Source: Herbaspirillum rubrisubalbicans
Lineage (GTDB): Bacteria; Pseudomonadota; Gammaproteobacteria; Burkholderiales; Burkholderiaceae_D
Assembly: GCF_003719195.1 (NCBI RefSeq)
Contig: NZ_CP024996.1
Span: 2,604,001 to 2,668,000 of the forward strand
Reading direction: 5' to 3'
DNA length: 64,000 nt
Of the stretch, positions 25,297 to 34,100 are shown in pieces. The position numbers were made by a program, and so were the translations under genes. Under the pieces are notes generated by a model, which was given only the letters and a program-made list of their open reading frames with translations, did no database searches and was not told where the DNA came from. Numbering within the stretch: the first letter of the stretch is position 1; each line of letters opens with the position of its first letter.

Positions 25297-27348
25297 ATGT
25301 TCCAAAGAAAGCCGATCTGTCTGGCCCTCACCGGGGCGATGACTCTGTATTCGCCGCTGGGCGTGGCGCAGGAGAGTGCTTCGCAAGGGGCCGCCCTGCC
25401 CGAGGTGACGGTGCAGGCAAGCAAGCAGGGCAAGACCGAGCAGAAGATCAACGGCTCCATCAGCGTAGTCTCAGGTGCGACGCTGGAGCAAGCCAACGTC
25501 AGCCGCACCGATGATCTGCAACGCGCCTTGCCTGACCTGTATCTGCCGCAACAGGGCAACAGCGCGTTCATCACACCGTCGCTGCGTGGCGTGGCCTCCC
25601 TCAATACCTACAATCCGGCCGTGGTGATGTATGTGGACGGTGTGCCGCAGTTCGTGACGGCGCAGTCGCAGCTGCTTACCAATGTGGAACAGGTGGAACT
25701 GCTGCGAGGCCCCCAGGGCAGCCTGTTTGGCCGCAATGCCGCCGCCGGGGTGATCAATATCGTCACGCGCCAGCCTGACAATGAACTGGCCGGCCATGTC
25801 GAAGGTGGGTTTGGCAACCGTGGCCGCCGCACCACCACTGCTTCCATCTCAGGACCGCTGGTCAAGGACTCCCTGTATGGCGAAGCCGTGATTGCTTACG
25901 ACAGCGCCGACGGCTTCCTGCGTAGCCTCTCCAGTGGGCAGGACAATGTGGGCATGCGCGAGGATGTGGCCGGTCAGGTCAAGCTGCGCTATGCCCCCGT
26001 GGGCGGGCCGCTGGACGTGCGTTTCATGGCCAGCCATGAGTGCGTCCGCTCTGCCGAAGACAACTACGTCTCCTACACCAATTTCAGCAACCGGGTCATC
26101 CTGGACGGCAACTCCGTACCGGGGCTGGCTACGATGAACTCCTATATGAAGCGCTGTATCGACAACATGTCGCTGAGCGCCGATTACGACTTCAGCGACT
26201 ATCGCCTCAGCCTGGTCACGGCCCGCAACAAGGTCGATATCCGCGAGCGGCTGCTGGGTGCGCAGGGCAAGTCCATGCCCGAAAGCCAGGAGAGTCTGTC
26301 GCAGGAAGTCCGCTTGGCCACCCGCGGCACGGGCCGTGCATGGGATGGCGTGGTGGGCGCCTACTTTGAACACGGTCGCTACAAGCAGCGCAGCAGTTAC
26401 GTGCTATTCCCGACCTTCGGCACCGACAGCTCGCAGACCACCACCGACTCGGCCGCCGTGTTCGTCGACGGGACCTGGCACGTTACCCCGCGTTGGGATG
26501 TCAGCGCCGGTGCGCGCCTGGTGCAGGACAAGGCCGAGACCTCCGGGGTGCTACCCATCGAAGGGGTGGCTGCCTATGCCGCCAGCACCAGCAGCAACAA
26601 GGCGCTGGGCAAGTTGAGCACGGGCTATCAGCTCACACCTTCGCTGCGTTCCTACGCCAGCCTCAGCCAGGGTTACAAGCCGGGCGGCTACAATCTCCAG
26701 CCGACCAGCGCCAACGACAGCCGCTCCTATCGTCCCGAGACCTCGCTGAACTATGAGATGGGGCTCAAGTTCAACACCCCGGACCAGAAGGTGAGCGCTC
26801 GCGCCGCCGTGTTTCAGATCGAAAGCCGCAATACCCAGCTGTACCAGGGCATCGTCGGCAGCCAGTACCTGACCAACGCCGGACAAGCCCGCTCTCGCGG
26901 CATCGAAGCCAACCTGTCGGCTGAAGTGTTGCGCAACTGGACGCTGGGCCTGGATGCGCAGGTGGTCGATTCGATCTTCACCGACTATCACGTCAACAGC
27001 AGCACCGACTACACCGGCAACAAGCTGCCCTTCGTGCCCCGCTATATCCTGGCGGCCAGCCTGAGCGGCCGCATTGCTACCGACGTGGGCATGGTACGTC
27101 CGCGCGTGGCAGCGCGCTACATCGGCCAGCAGCAGTTCGATGCGGCCAATAGCCTGAAGCAGCAGGGCTACATGCTGGTGGATGGCCAGGTGTCGTGGCG
27201 CGCTACCAGCAAGCTCGATGTGAGCTTCTACATCAACAATGCCTTCGACAAGCGTTATCTGAACTATGCCGCTACCTCCAACGGACTGAGGTTCGGTACC
27301 CTGGGCGAAGGCCGGGAGTTCGGCGTGAAGCTGCGTTACGATTTCTGA
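25297..27348 (+). CDS. fyuA: TonB-dependent receptor, FyuA-like (yersiniabactin/pesticin receptor family)
   Basis: 683 aa. Start at 25297 (MFQRKPICLAL) with AAGGA ten bases upstream and a signal peptide ending 'LYSPLGVAQES'. The probable TonB box is 'PEVTVQASKQ'. The plug has 'YNPAVVMYVDGVPQF' and 'VELLRGPQGSLFGRNAAAGV'. FyuA hallmarks are kept, including the Cys-bearing loops 'ASHECVRSAEDNYV' and 'YMKRCIDNMSLSADY', plus 'GYKPGGYNLQPTS'. The C-terminus 'REFGVKLRYDF' ends in Phe. It sits between the ABC pair and the synthesis operon, as receptors for the product of the adjacent pathway do. It should import the metal complex of the metallophore made at 27532-56574. Confidence 0.93.
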   Translation: MFQRKPICLALTGAMTLYSPLGVAQESASQGAALPEVTVQASKQGKTEQKINGSISVVSGATLEQANVSRTDDLQRALPDLYLPQQGNSAFITPSLRGVASLNTYNPAVVMYVDGVPQFVTAQSQLLTNVEQVELLRGPQGSLFGRNAAAGVINIVTRQPDNELAGHVEGGFGNRGRRTTTASISGPLVKDSLYGEAVIAYDSADGFLRSLSSGQDNVGMREDVAGQVKLRYAPVGGPLDVRFMASHECVRSAEDNYVSYTNFSNRVILDGNSVPGLATMNSYMKRCIDNMSLSADYDFSDYRLSLVTARNKVDIRERLLGAQGKSMPESQESLSQEVRLATRGTGRAWDGVVGAYFEHGRYKQRSSYVLFPTFGTDSSQTTTDSAAVFVDGTWHVTPRWDVSAGARLVQDKAETSGVLPIEGVAAYAASTSSNKALGKLSTGYQLTPSLRSYASLSQGYKPGGYNLQPTSANDSRSYRPETSLNYEMGLKFNTPDQKVSARAAVFQIESRNTQLYQGIVGSQYLTNAGQARSRGIEANLSAEVLRNWTLGLDAQVVDSIFTDYHVNSSTDYTGNKLPFVPRYILAASLSGRIATDVGMVRPRVAARYIGQQQFDAANSLKQQGYMLVDGQVSWRATSKLDVSFYINNAFDKRYLNYAATSNGLRFGTLGEGREFGVKLRYDF

Positions 27349-27407
27349 GCGGAGCGCAGGGCCAGTTGATCAGCGTAGTCGTGGCGTGATCACTGGTCGA
27401 AGCAAGT

Positions 27408-27452
27408 AAAAAAACAGGCAAAGGCGCAGGCCTTTGCCTGTTCTTGTTTTTG
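27408..27452. terminator. Bidirectional rho-independent terminator between fyuA and the synthesis operon
   Basis: A 12-bp perfect stem (AACAGGCAAAGG 27413-27424, CCTTTGCCTGTT 27431-27442), loop CGCAGG, flanked by an A-run (27408-27414) on the left and a T-rich run (TTGTTTTTG, to 27452) on the right. It therefore terminates both fyuA (+) and the convergent biosynthesis operon (-), which ends at 27532. Confidence 0.85.
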
Positions 27453-27531
27453 TTGTTGATATTCCGTTTCTATCTTTGCCTTTGTCTTTATCGATGATCG
27501 ATGTTGATGTCGGGATCAAGCCATCAAATCA

Positions 27532-28296
27532 TCAAACCTTCTCCCTGCCCTGCACCGCCCGGCGTGCAATCTGCTGCCATAGCCCCTGCTGGGCTTGTTC
27601 ATCGGGGAAATGTGCGCCCGCAATGACCTGCTGGCTGAAGTCCGCTGCTGTATGCATTTGCCACAGCGCCATTTGTGCCGCGCTCACTTCGGGATCACGC
27701 TCTCCGACGAAGCTATGCAGCGGGCATTGCAGCGCCGGTCTGGGCTGGTATTGATAGCACTCGGTGATGGCAAAGTCGGCGCGGATGACGGGAAGAAAAA
27801 GCGCTTGCAGTTCCGGGTGCGCCAGCAGTGTGGTGCCATTGCCACCCAGTGCCAGCAATTGCTCGACCAGCTCGGCATCGCCCATCTGATGACGCCAGGG
27901 CATCGGTGTCGGCAGTTGCGGCGGTCGCCTGCCCGAAACGAACAAGGCCTGCGGTGGCCGACCCTGCGCTTGCAGGGCGCTGGCCAGTTCAAAGCCCAGC
28001 AGCGCACCCAGGCTGTGTCCATAGATGGCATAGCGTTCGGGAAGTAGCCCGAGCAAAGCGTGGCTCATGTCCTCGATCAGCGTGAGATGGCTGGTATGCA
28101 GGGATTGGCTGCGGCGCGTTCCGTGTCCGGGCAATTCGAGGGGGGCGATGTGGATGCCGTAGCCGGCAAAATAGGCTTGCCAGCTGCGGAAGCTGGCCGC
28201 ATTGCTACCGGCGTGGTGCAGGCAGAACAAGGTCATGCCACTGCGATGCGTATCGTTGAAGGGCAGGTAGGGGCTGGTTGGTGTGGAAGAGATCAT
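27532..28296 (-). CDS. Type II thioesterase, YbtT/PchC-like
   Basis: 254 aa. 'LFCLHHAGSNAASFRSW' (oxyanion region), nucleophile elbow 'IYGHSLGALLGFEL' with GHSLG, and 'VIAGAHFPDEQ' with the catalytic His. Such enzymes free blocked carrier proteins by hydrolysing misprimed acyl groups. The start at 28296 is set by the ATGA overlap with the upstream fusion gene. Last gene of the synthesis operon, before the bidirectional terminator. Confidence 0.9.
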   Translation of the reverse strand: MISSTPTSPYLPFNDTHRSGMTLFCLHHAGSNAASFRSWQAYFAGYGIHIAPLELPGHGTRRSQSLHTSHLTLIEDMSHALLGLLPERYAIYGHSLGALLGFELASALQAQGRPPQALFVSGRRPPQLPTPMPWRHQMGDAELVEQLLALGGNGTTLLAHPELQALFLPVIRADFAITECYQYQPRPALQCPLHSFVGERDPEVSAAQMALWQMHTAADFSQQVIAGAHFPDEQAQQGLWQQIARRAVQGREKV

Positions 28297-29993
28297 GCGT
28301 GTGCTATTTCCTCTGTCCAAGGGCTGGACAGCAGTTGATCGATGCACGCCAGCAGTTGTGGCCGCTGCTGACGCAGGAAGAAGTGGCCGCCCGCCACGGC
28401 TTGCGCTGAAAACCGCCCACGGGTGTGGTTGCGCCATTGCAACGCCTGCTCAGGCGTGACCAGATGATCGTCCTCGGCATAGAAGAGCGTGATGGGCGCA
28501 TCGATGCTGCAGTCACTGGCGCAACAATAGTGTTCGGCCAGCTGGCTGTCGCTGCGCAGGGCCGGCATGACGGTCTGCATCATGTCGGTATGCTGCAGGA
28601 TATCGGTGGGCGTGCCGCCCAGTTGGGCCACGGCGTGGGCGAACTGGGCCGGCGGCAGGTGCGAAAGCGCTTGTCGTACCGGCACGCTGGGAGCGGGACA
28701 GGCCAGCACGATGAGATGCTGCGGCGGTGTTCCCTGGGCGCTGAAGTGACGCGCCAGTTCGAACGCGATTTTGCCGCCCAGGCTACAGCCCAGCAGCGCC
28801 CAGGGCTGCTGCACATAGGGCTGTAATACCGCGGCCAGTTGCTGCACCAGCTTGTCCATGTCCACATGGGCGGCTTCGGCCAGCCGGTTCTCGTGCCCGG
28901 GCAACTGGAGCGGATGCAGGCTCCAGTGCGCGCTGGCCGACGTCCAGTCCCGATAGATGGACGCGCCGCCGCCTGCATAAGGTAGCGCGAACAGTTGGCA
29001 ATGACCGGGTCTGGCTTGCATGGCCGGATGACTGAGCGGCAGCCAGCTGCCACCCCGCTCGGCGGGCGTGGCCGGCCGTGGCGTCGGTGGCTGTGTTTGT
29101 CGCGGTTGTTGCACTTGTTCCAGCCGCTGGCCGCGCTGGCGCAGCGCTTCCTGCAGTGCAGGGCCAATCGGCTGCGCTCGCCGGGTGCTCTTGCGCCAGT
29201 GCTGGATGATGTAGTCGGCGCGGCCCTCTTCCAGAGCGGCAAAGAGGGGCGAGTCGGGGTTGGCCAGATACTGTTGCAGTTCAGCGTGCAAGGAGGGATT
29301 GTCCAGCTCCGCCAGGACCTGCTGCAATCGCCGCCACAAATGGGGCGAGGCGCGTCGGCGCGAAGCCAGCACCTCTTGCCTGACCGAGCGGTGCTGCTGC
29401 AGCTCCAGGCCGCACAGGGTCAGGGCCTCTTGCAGCAGCGGCAGGCTGTTCTGGTCGATGACGTCGCTGAAACAGAAATAACCCTGCGGGGCCAGGATGC
29501 GCTGCACCTGTTCGAAAAACGCCGGCAGGTCGCTGTAGGCGCCCGAGGATTCCATGTTCAGCACTACATCCACACTATTGTCGGGATGCGGCAGGCGGCA
29601 GGCGTCCCCCAGCTGGAAGCGCAGGCGCCGCCCCTGGTGTTGCTGGCGGCAGTAAGCGATATTGCTGGGGCTGATGTCGATGCCTATCAGTTGCGTGGGC
29701 GCATAGAAACGCTGCAGCAGGGCCAGCGCTCCACCCCGGCCACAGCCGATGTCCATGATCCGTTTGCCATCCAGGGGCGTCTTGCCGATGATTTCCAGCA
29801 CCAGGCGGGCCTGGCTGTGATTGGGCTCGTGATCCGCGATGCGATGGCAGGCCTGGTCCCTGTCCGGGCAGTCGCTGTGATAGCCCCAGTTCAGATAGTG
29901 GGCATGGTCGGCCAGCCCGGCGTGTTCCAGCAGGGTGGCCAGACCCTGGTAGGCCAGCCGGTTGCGGCGATGGTTAGCGTCCAGCATGGGCAT
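28293..29993 (-). CDS. Fusion of class I SAM methyltransferase and type II thioesterase
   Basis: 566 aa. Residues about 30-240 are a class I methyltransferase: 'LNWGYHSDCPDRDQACHRIADH', SAM motif I 'IMDIGCGRGGALALL', 'IGIDISPSNI', 'DVVLNMESSGAYSD' and 'QGYFCFSDVID', the tailoring MT type with the 'NWGYH' entry motif. A Gln/Pro-rich linker (about 290-320) leads to a thioesterase: 'LFALPYAGGGASIYRDW', 'LLGCSLGGKIAFELA' (GCSLG elbow), and C-terminal 'VAGGHFFLRQQ'. The MT could act on N, O or C of the metallophore; the TE part proofreads. It overlaps the reductase gene by 20 nt and the next TE by ATGA. A fused MT-TE beside a separate TE is unusual. Confidence 0.87.
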   Translation of the reverse strand: MPMLDANHRRNRLAYQGLATLLEHAGLADHAHYLNWGYHSDCPDRDQACHRIADHEPNHSQARLVLEIIGKTPLDGKRIMDIGCGRGGALALLQRFYAPTQLIGIDISPSNIAYCRQQHQGRRLRFQLGDACRLPHPDNSVDVVLNMESSGAYSDLPAFFEQVQRILAPQGYFCFSDVIDQNSLPLLQEALTLCGLELQQHRSVRQEVLASRRRASPHLWRRLQQVLAELDNPSLHAELQQYLANPDSPLFAALEEGRADYIIQHWRKSTRRAQPIGPALQEALRQRGQRLEQVQQPRQTQPPTPRPATPAERGGSWLPLSHPAMQARPGHCQLFALPYAGGGASIYRDWTSASAHWSLHPLQLPGHENRLAEAAHVDMDKLVQQLAAVLQPYVQQPWALLGCSLGGKIAFELARHFSAQGTPPQHLIVLACPAPSVPVRQALSHLPPAQFAHAVAQLGGTPTDILQHTDMMQTVMPALRSDSQLAEHYCCASDCSIDAPITLFYAEDDHLVTPEQALQWRNHTRGRFSAQAVAGGHFFLRQQRPQLLACIDQLLSSPWTEEIAHA

Positions 29994-31116
29994 GTTCTCT
30001 GGCGTAGGAAACGGGATCAGGGAAGGGCGGGCAGGGCGGAGCCAGCTCGGTCATGACGGGCTGGCCGACGGCGCGCATGATGTCCAGCCAGGACTGGCCA
30101 TGCTGGACCCAGTGCGGACTATCCGGGCTGGGTTCCTGCATGAGTTCGTCCAGCGCCCGGAAGATGGCATGGGGAATGTCCTCTTCGACCGCCTCATTGA
30201 GGCTGGGCGCCTGCGCCGGCCCGAAGGTGATGGAGGTGGGCTGGCGGTTATAGCGGCTGCTGCGCAGCGCTTCGCCGTTGAGGAGGTATGAGGCGTCGGC
30301 GCCATCCTCCTGATAGTTGGGCGCGTAGATCGGGTGGCTCCAGACTACGGGGCCATAGCTGTTGGCCAGCAGGATATTGCCCTGCGGTCCACCGCAACTG
30401 ATCCGGTGCATCACCAGACTGTGGTGGTCCAGGTCGCGGTGGTCCAGATAGGTTTGCAGATGCAGGCTCAAGGGAATCCCCGCCAGCACACCCTGCAGCG
30501 AGCGAAACGGCCAGGGGTGCGCTGGTCGGGGCAGCGTCTCCAGGCTCAAGGGCGCGCTTACAGCAAAGGGCGCCAAGCCGCCCAGGGCGCGTCCCAGGAT
30601 ATCCAGGCTGGAGTACAGCAGTTGCAGGCTGGTCGTCATCTCGATGAACCACAGCGGCTGTTGCGTCAGGCCCTGGCGCACGTACTGGATGAAGCGCTGG
30701 CCGGCGGGCAGATGGGGATACAGCGTATTGATCTGGTACCGCACGCCATGCTCGCGCGCCGTGCTCAAGAGGCGCTGGGTATCGGTGGGGTGCAGCGGAT
30801 GCTCTTGAAGCACATGGATGCCACGTTGCAGTAATGCGCTGGCCAGCCGTGTGCCATCGCCGCCGACGATGCTGGTCCTCACCGCCACGCAGGCGATATC
30901 GATATCTGCGGGTAACTGATCCACCTGCCGGTACAGGGGAATGTCCAGTTGCCGCGCCAGCGCGACCGAGCGCGCACTCCCTCTGGCCAGGATGCCGCAC
31001 AGCTGGTAGCCCGGTCTTTGCTGCGCCAGCGCCGCCAGGTAGTGTTCGCCGAAACGGGTGCCGCAGACGATGACCTTGTGCGGCGGCCTGGTTGCCAAGT
31101 TCTTGTCGGCGTTCAT
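29974..31116 (-). CDS. Thiazolinyl imide reductase (Irp3/YbtU/PchG family)
   Basis: 380 aa. Rossmann N-terminus 'KVIVCGTRFGEHYLAALAQQ', 'CVAVRTSIVGGDG', 'GIHVLQEHPLHPTD' and 'INTLYPHLPAGQRFI' are family signatures. These NADPH enzymes reduce a carrier-bound thiazoline to a thiazolidine during yersiniabactin or pyochelin assembly, so the product here should contain a reduced five-membered S,N ring. Starts with an ATGA overlap on the PKS gene; its end overlaps the MT-TE fusion by 20 nt, implying tight co-translation with the megasynthases. Confidence 0.93.
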   Translation of the reverse strand: MNADKNLATRPPHKVIVCGTRFGEHYLAALAQQRPGYQLCGILARGSARSVALARQLDIPLYRQVDQLPADIDIACVAVRTSIVGGDGTRLASALLQRGIHVLQEHPLHPTDTQRLLSTAREHGVRYQINTLYPHLPAGQRFIQYVRQGLTQQPLWFIEMTTSLQLLYSSLDILGRALGGLAPFAVSAPLSLETLPRPAHPWPFRSLQGVLAGIPLSLHLQTYLDHRDLDHHSLVMHRISCGGPQGNILLANSYGPVVWSHPIYAPNYQEDGADASYLLNGEALRSSRYNRQPTSITFGPAQAPSLNEAVEEDIPHAIFRALDELMQEPSPDSPHWVQHGQSWLDIMRAVGQPVMTELAPPCPPFPDPVSYAREHAHAGR

Positions 31117-34100
31117 GGGTGGCCTTTCTTGCGCAGCGAAGACAGCCGGGGAAGTTCAGCGGCAAAGGCGGCCATGTCGGCAAGATCGGCCTCGGCCTGG
31201 ATCAGCGCCGTGGGCGGGCGTTGCCAGTTGTCGGCTGAACGGGCCAGCGCATGCAGGATCGCTTCCAGGCGCAGGATGACAGTCTCGCCGACTTCTTCCG
31301 GGAATATCCTGGTGTCGAGGTCGATGTTGTAGAGCAGGGCGCTTTCCTCTTCCAGCACCTGCAGGTGCAGCCAGGTATCGGCTTGGCTGGCGGTTTCGTA
31401 GCTGGGCATGCCCAGCAGCGGATCGGACACTTCCGGGATGCTGTAGGCCTGGCGCACGCCCAGTAGGCTGGTCATGGCCACCGGCGGCAGCGCCCCCAGA
31501 TGGGTGCTGCCCAGGGTGCTGTGCTGATGGTCCTGCAAGACTGCTGCGGGGTCGGGGATGAACAGCTGCAAGCGTTGCTGCAGAGCCTGCTGGCACTGTT
31601 GCATGAGGGCCGTGACATGGCTGGCCGTCAGGTCGCAGGGCAGCACGGCGCAGGTGCTGGCATCGAGCATCACGTTCATGATGTGGGCATGCAGCGGCAG
31701 GCGATCGGGATAGTCCAGCCGCAGCGAAAAGGCGGACTGTTGCGTCCACGGTTGTAGCGCCATGGCCAAGGCCGCCAGCAGCACTACGGTGCCGCTCACG
31801 CCGGCTTGTTCCCCTTGTTGCTTCAGCTGCAGCCAGTCCGGGCGCGCCAGGGTGCGGCGCCACGTCAGCAGCGCAGCACCTGCGCGCTGGCTGGCATGGA
31901 CCGGCAGTTCGGGCGGCGTGGGATAGCCGGCCACGATGTTGCGGTACTGCTGCAGATGCGACTGCGCCAGGGGGGTCTGGCTCAGTGCTGTTTCGGCATG
32001 CAGATAGTCCAGTCCGTCAAAGGCCAGGCTGGGCAGGCCATAGTCGGGATCGTTGATGAGCAGGTGCAGCTCACGCAGCATGATGCGGAAGCTCTCGATA
32101 TCCACCAGCAGAGTGTGGACCAGCAGATGCAGGCACAGCCGTTCCCCCGGAAGGTGGCTGGCGTGCCACTGGAACAGCGGCCATTCCCCCGGTGCGAAAC
32201 GATAGCTGCTCAGTCGTTGCCGCAACTGCTGGCGCGCTACCGCCAGGGAGTCGCCCTGCTGCGCCGTCAGATGATGGTGCGTGATGCGCTGGTGTACCTC
32301 GGCGACCGGACGCAACTGGCCATCGCTGGCGATGCCGCAGCGCAGGATGGGGTGCCGTTGCAGCAGCCTGTCCCAGGCTTGCTCGAAGCGGGCCAGGGGG
32401 AAGGACTCGGTCTTGTCGTATTCGACATAGAGCTGTGGCGGCCGGTCTGCATGTGCCTGTTGCCAGCGCAGCGCGCGCAACCCTTGCAGGCGTGGTGGTG
32501 CGGCGCTGGCGGGACGGGCGGTATCGCCATTGTCCAGCAGCCATCCGGGGCGTTGCCGCTCCAGCGCTTGCAGCGCCTGGCGCAGCAGCGGGGTTTCCTG
32601 CGCTGGGGCCGGGGTGGCATGGGCTTGCTTCTGGCGTAGTAGTTCGGTGAGGGCCTGCAGATGGCTGGCCTTGAAGATATCTTCGGCAGAGAGATGCACG
32701 CCGGTATCGCGCCGGATACTCTCGTTGAGTTCCAGCAGTAGCAGGGAATCCAGCCCCAGCTGGATCAGCGGCGTGAGCGGATCGATCTCGGCCGGTGCGC
32801 ACTTGAGCAGTTGCGCCAGTTGCTGGCGCAGATAAGGGCCGGTCTGATCTTCTTCGCGCGTCGGTGTGAGCGCTTGCAAGCTCACTTGCGTTGGCCCGTG
32901 GGCTTGCGTGCGTTGCTGCGGGATCAGCCCGGCCAGGGCATCAACGAAGCCTTGCAGCGTTTGCGAAGCGAAGGCAGTGCTGGCCGAGATATCGATGCCG
33001 TAGCGCTTGTTGAGCCGCTCGCACAATTCCAGCAATAGCAGCGAATCCAGGCCGGACTGGATCAGTTGGCTATGCCCATGCAGGCTGTTGGCATCGCACT
33101 TGAGCAGGTCGGCCATGTCTCGCCTTACTTGCTCGAACAGACCAGACCCGGAGACCCCCCGCACATCAGAGACATCAGGCAGACTGGCTTGCACTGTCGG
33201 GAGCGCCGCTGCATGGTTGATTCCCACGGCCTCTGCCGGCAAGGTGGAGGCCAGACGGCAGGCCACATACACGGCCTGTTCACCTGCGACCGCCTGTGCC
33301 AGCAGGGCGAGCGCTTCACTATTGCGCATGCCCAGCATTCCGCGTTGCGCCAGGGTGCTGGCCAGTACCTGGCGCTGGTCCGGTGCGATGTCGCGCCAGA
33401 ACCCCCAGGCCAGCGCCACGGTGTCGCAACCGGCCTGGCTACGTTGCTGCGCCAGGCTTTCCAGCAGCGCGTTGGCGCCAGCGTGCGTGGCCTGGCCCGC
33501 TGGCGCGAAGGCCGTGGCCGCCGATGAGAAGTAGACCGTCAATTGCGGCGATAGCTGGGTTTCGTACTCGTGCAGCAACAGGGCCGGCAGGTACTTGGTG
33601 TTCACCGACGCCTGCCAGCTCGTCGCTTCATAGCGCGCCAGCGGTGCATCGTTGACGACCCCGGCAAGATGGAAGATCGCACCGATGGCCGGGCCCTCGG
33701 CCAGCCGTTGCAGCGCGGCGCGGAACTGTGCGGGATCGGTAGCGTCGGCCTGTGCATCGACCTGGATCAGCGCGCCGTCCAGGCTCAGCATCTGCAGCCT
33801 TGCCTGCTCGGCGGCAGTGGCGCGTCGGCGTGCCAGCAAGACGATATCGCGCACGCCCTGCTGCTGCAGCCAGTGCGCCAGCGTCAGTCCCATCTCTCCC
33901 AGTCCGCCCACGATAACGCATCGGCCCTGGGGTAGGCTGGCGAGCGAGTGCACGCGTGCCGCCGCCAGCTGGCGCTGCCAGAGTTGCTGGCCGCGCTGGG
34001 CGATCACTGTCTGTACGTTGCCGTTGGCCGCTGCCAGCCAGGGCAGCATGGCCGTGGTCGGCGGCTGCGATGGGTCCAGTTCCAGATGCAGCGCGTCCAG

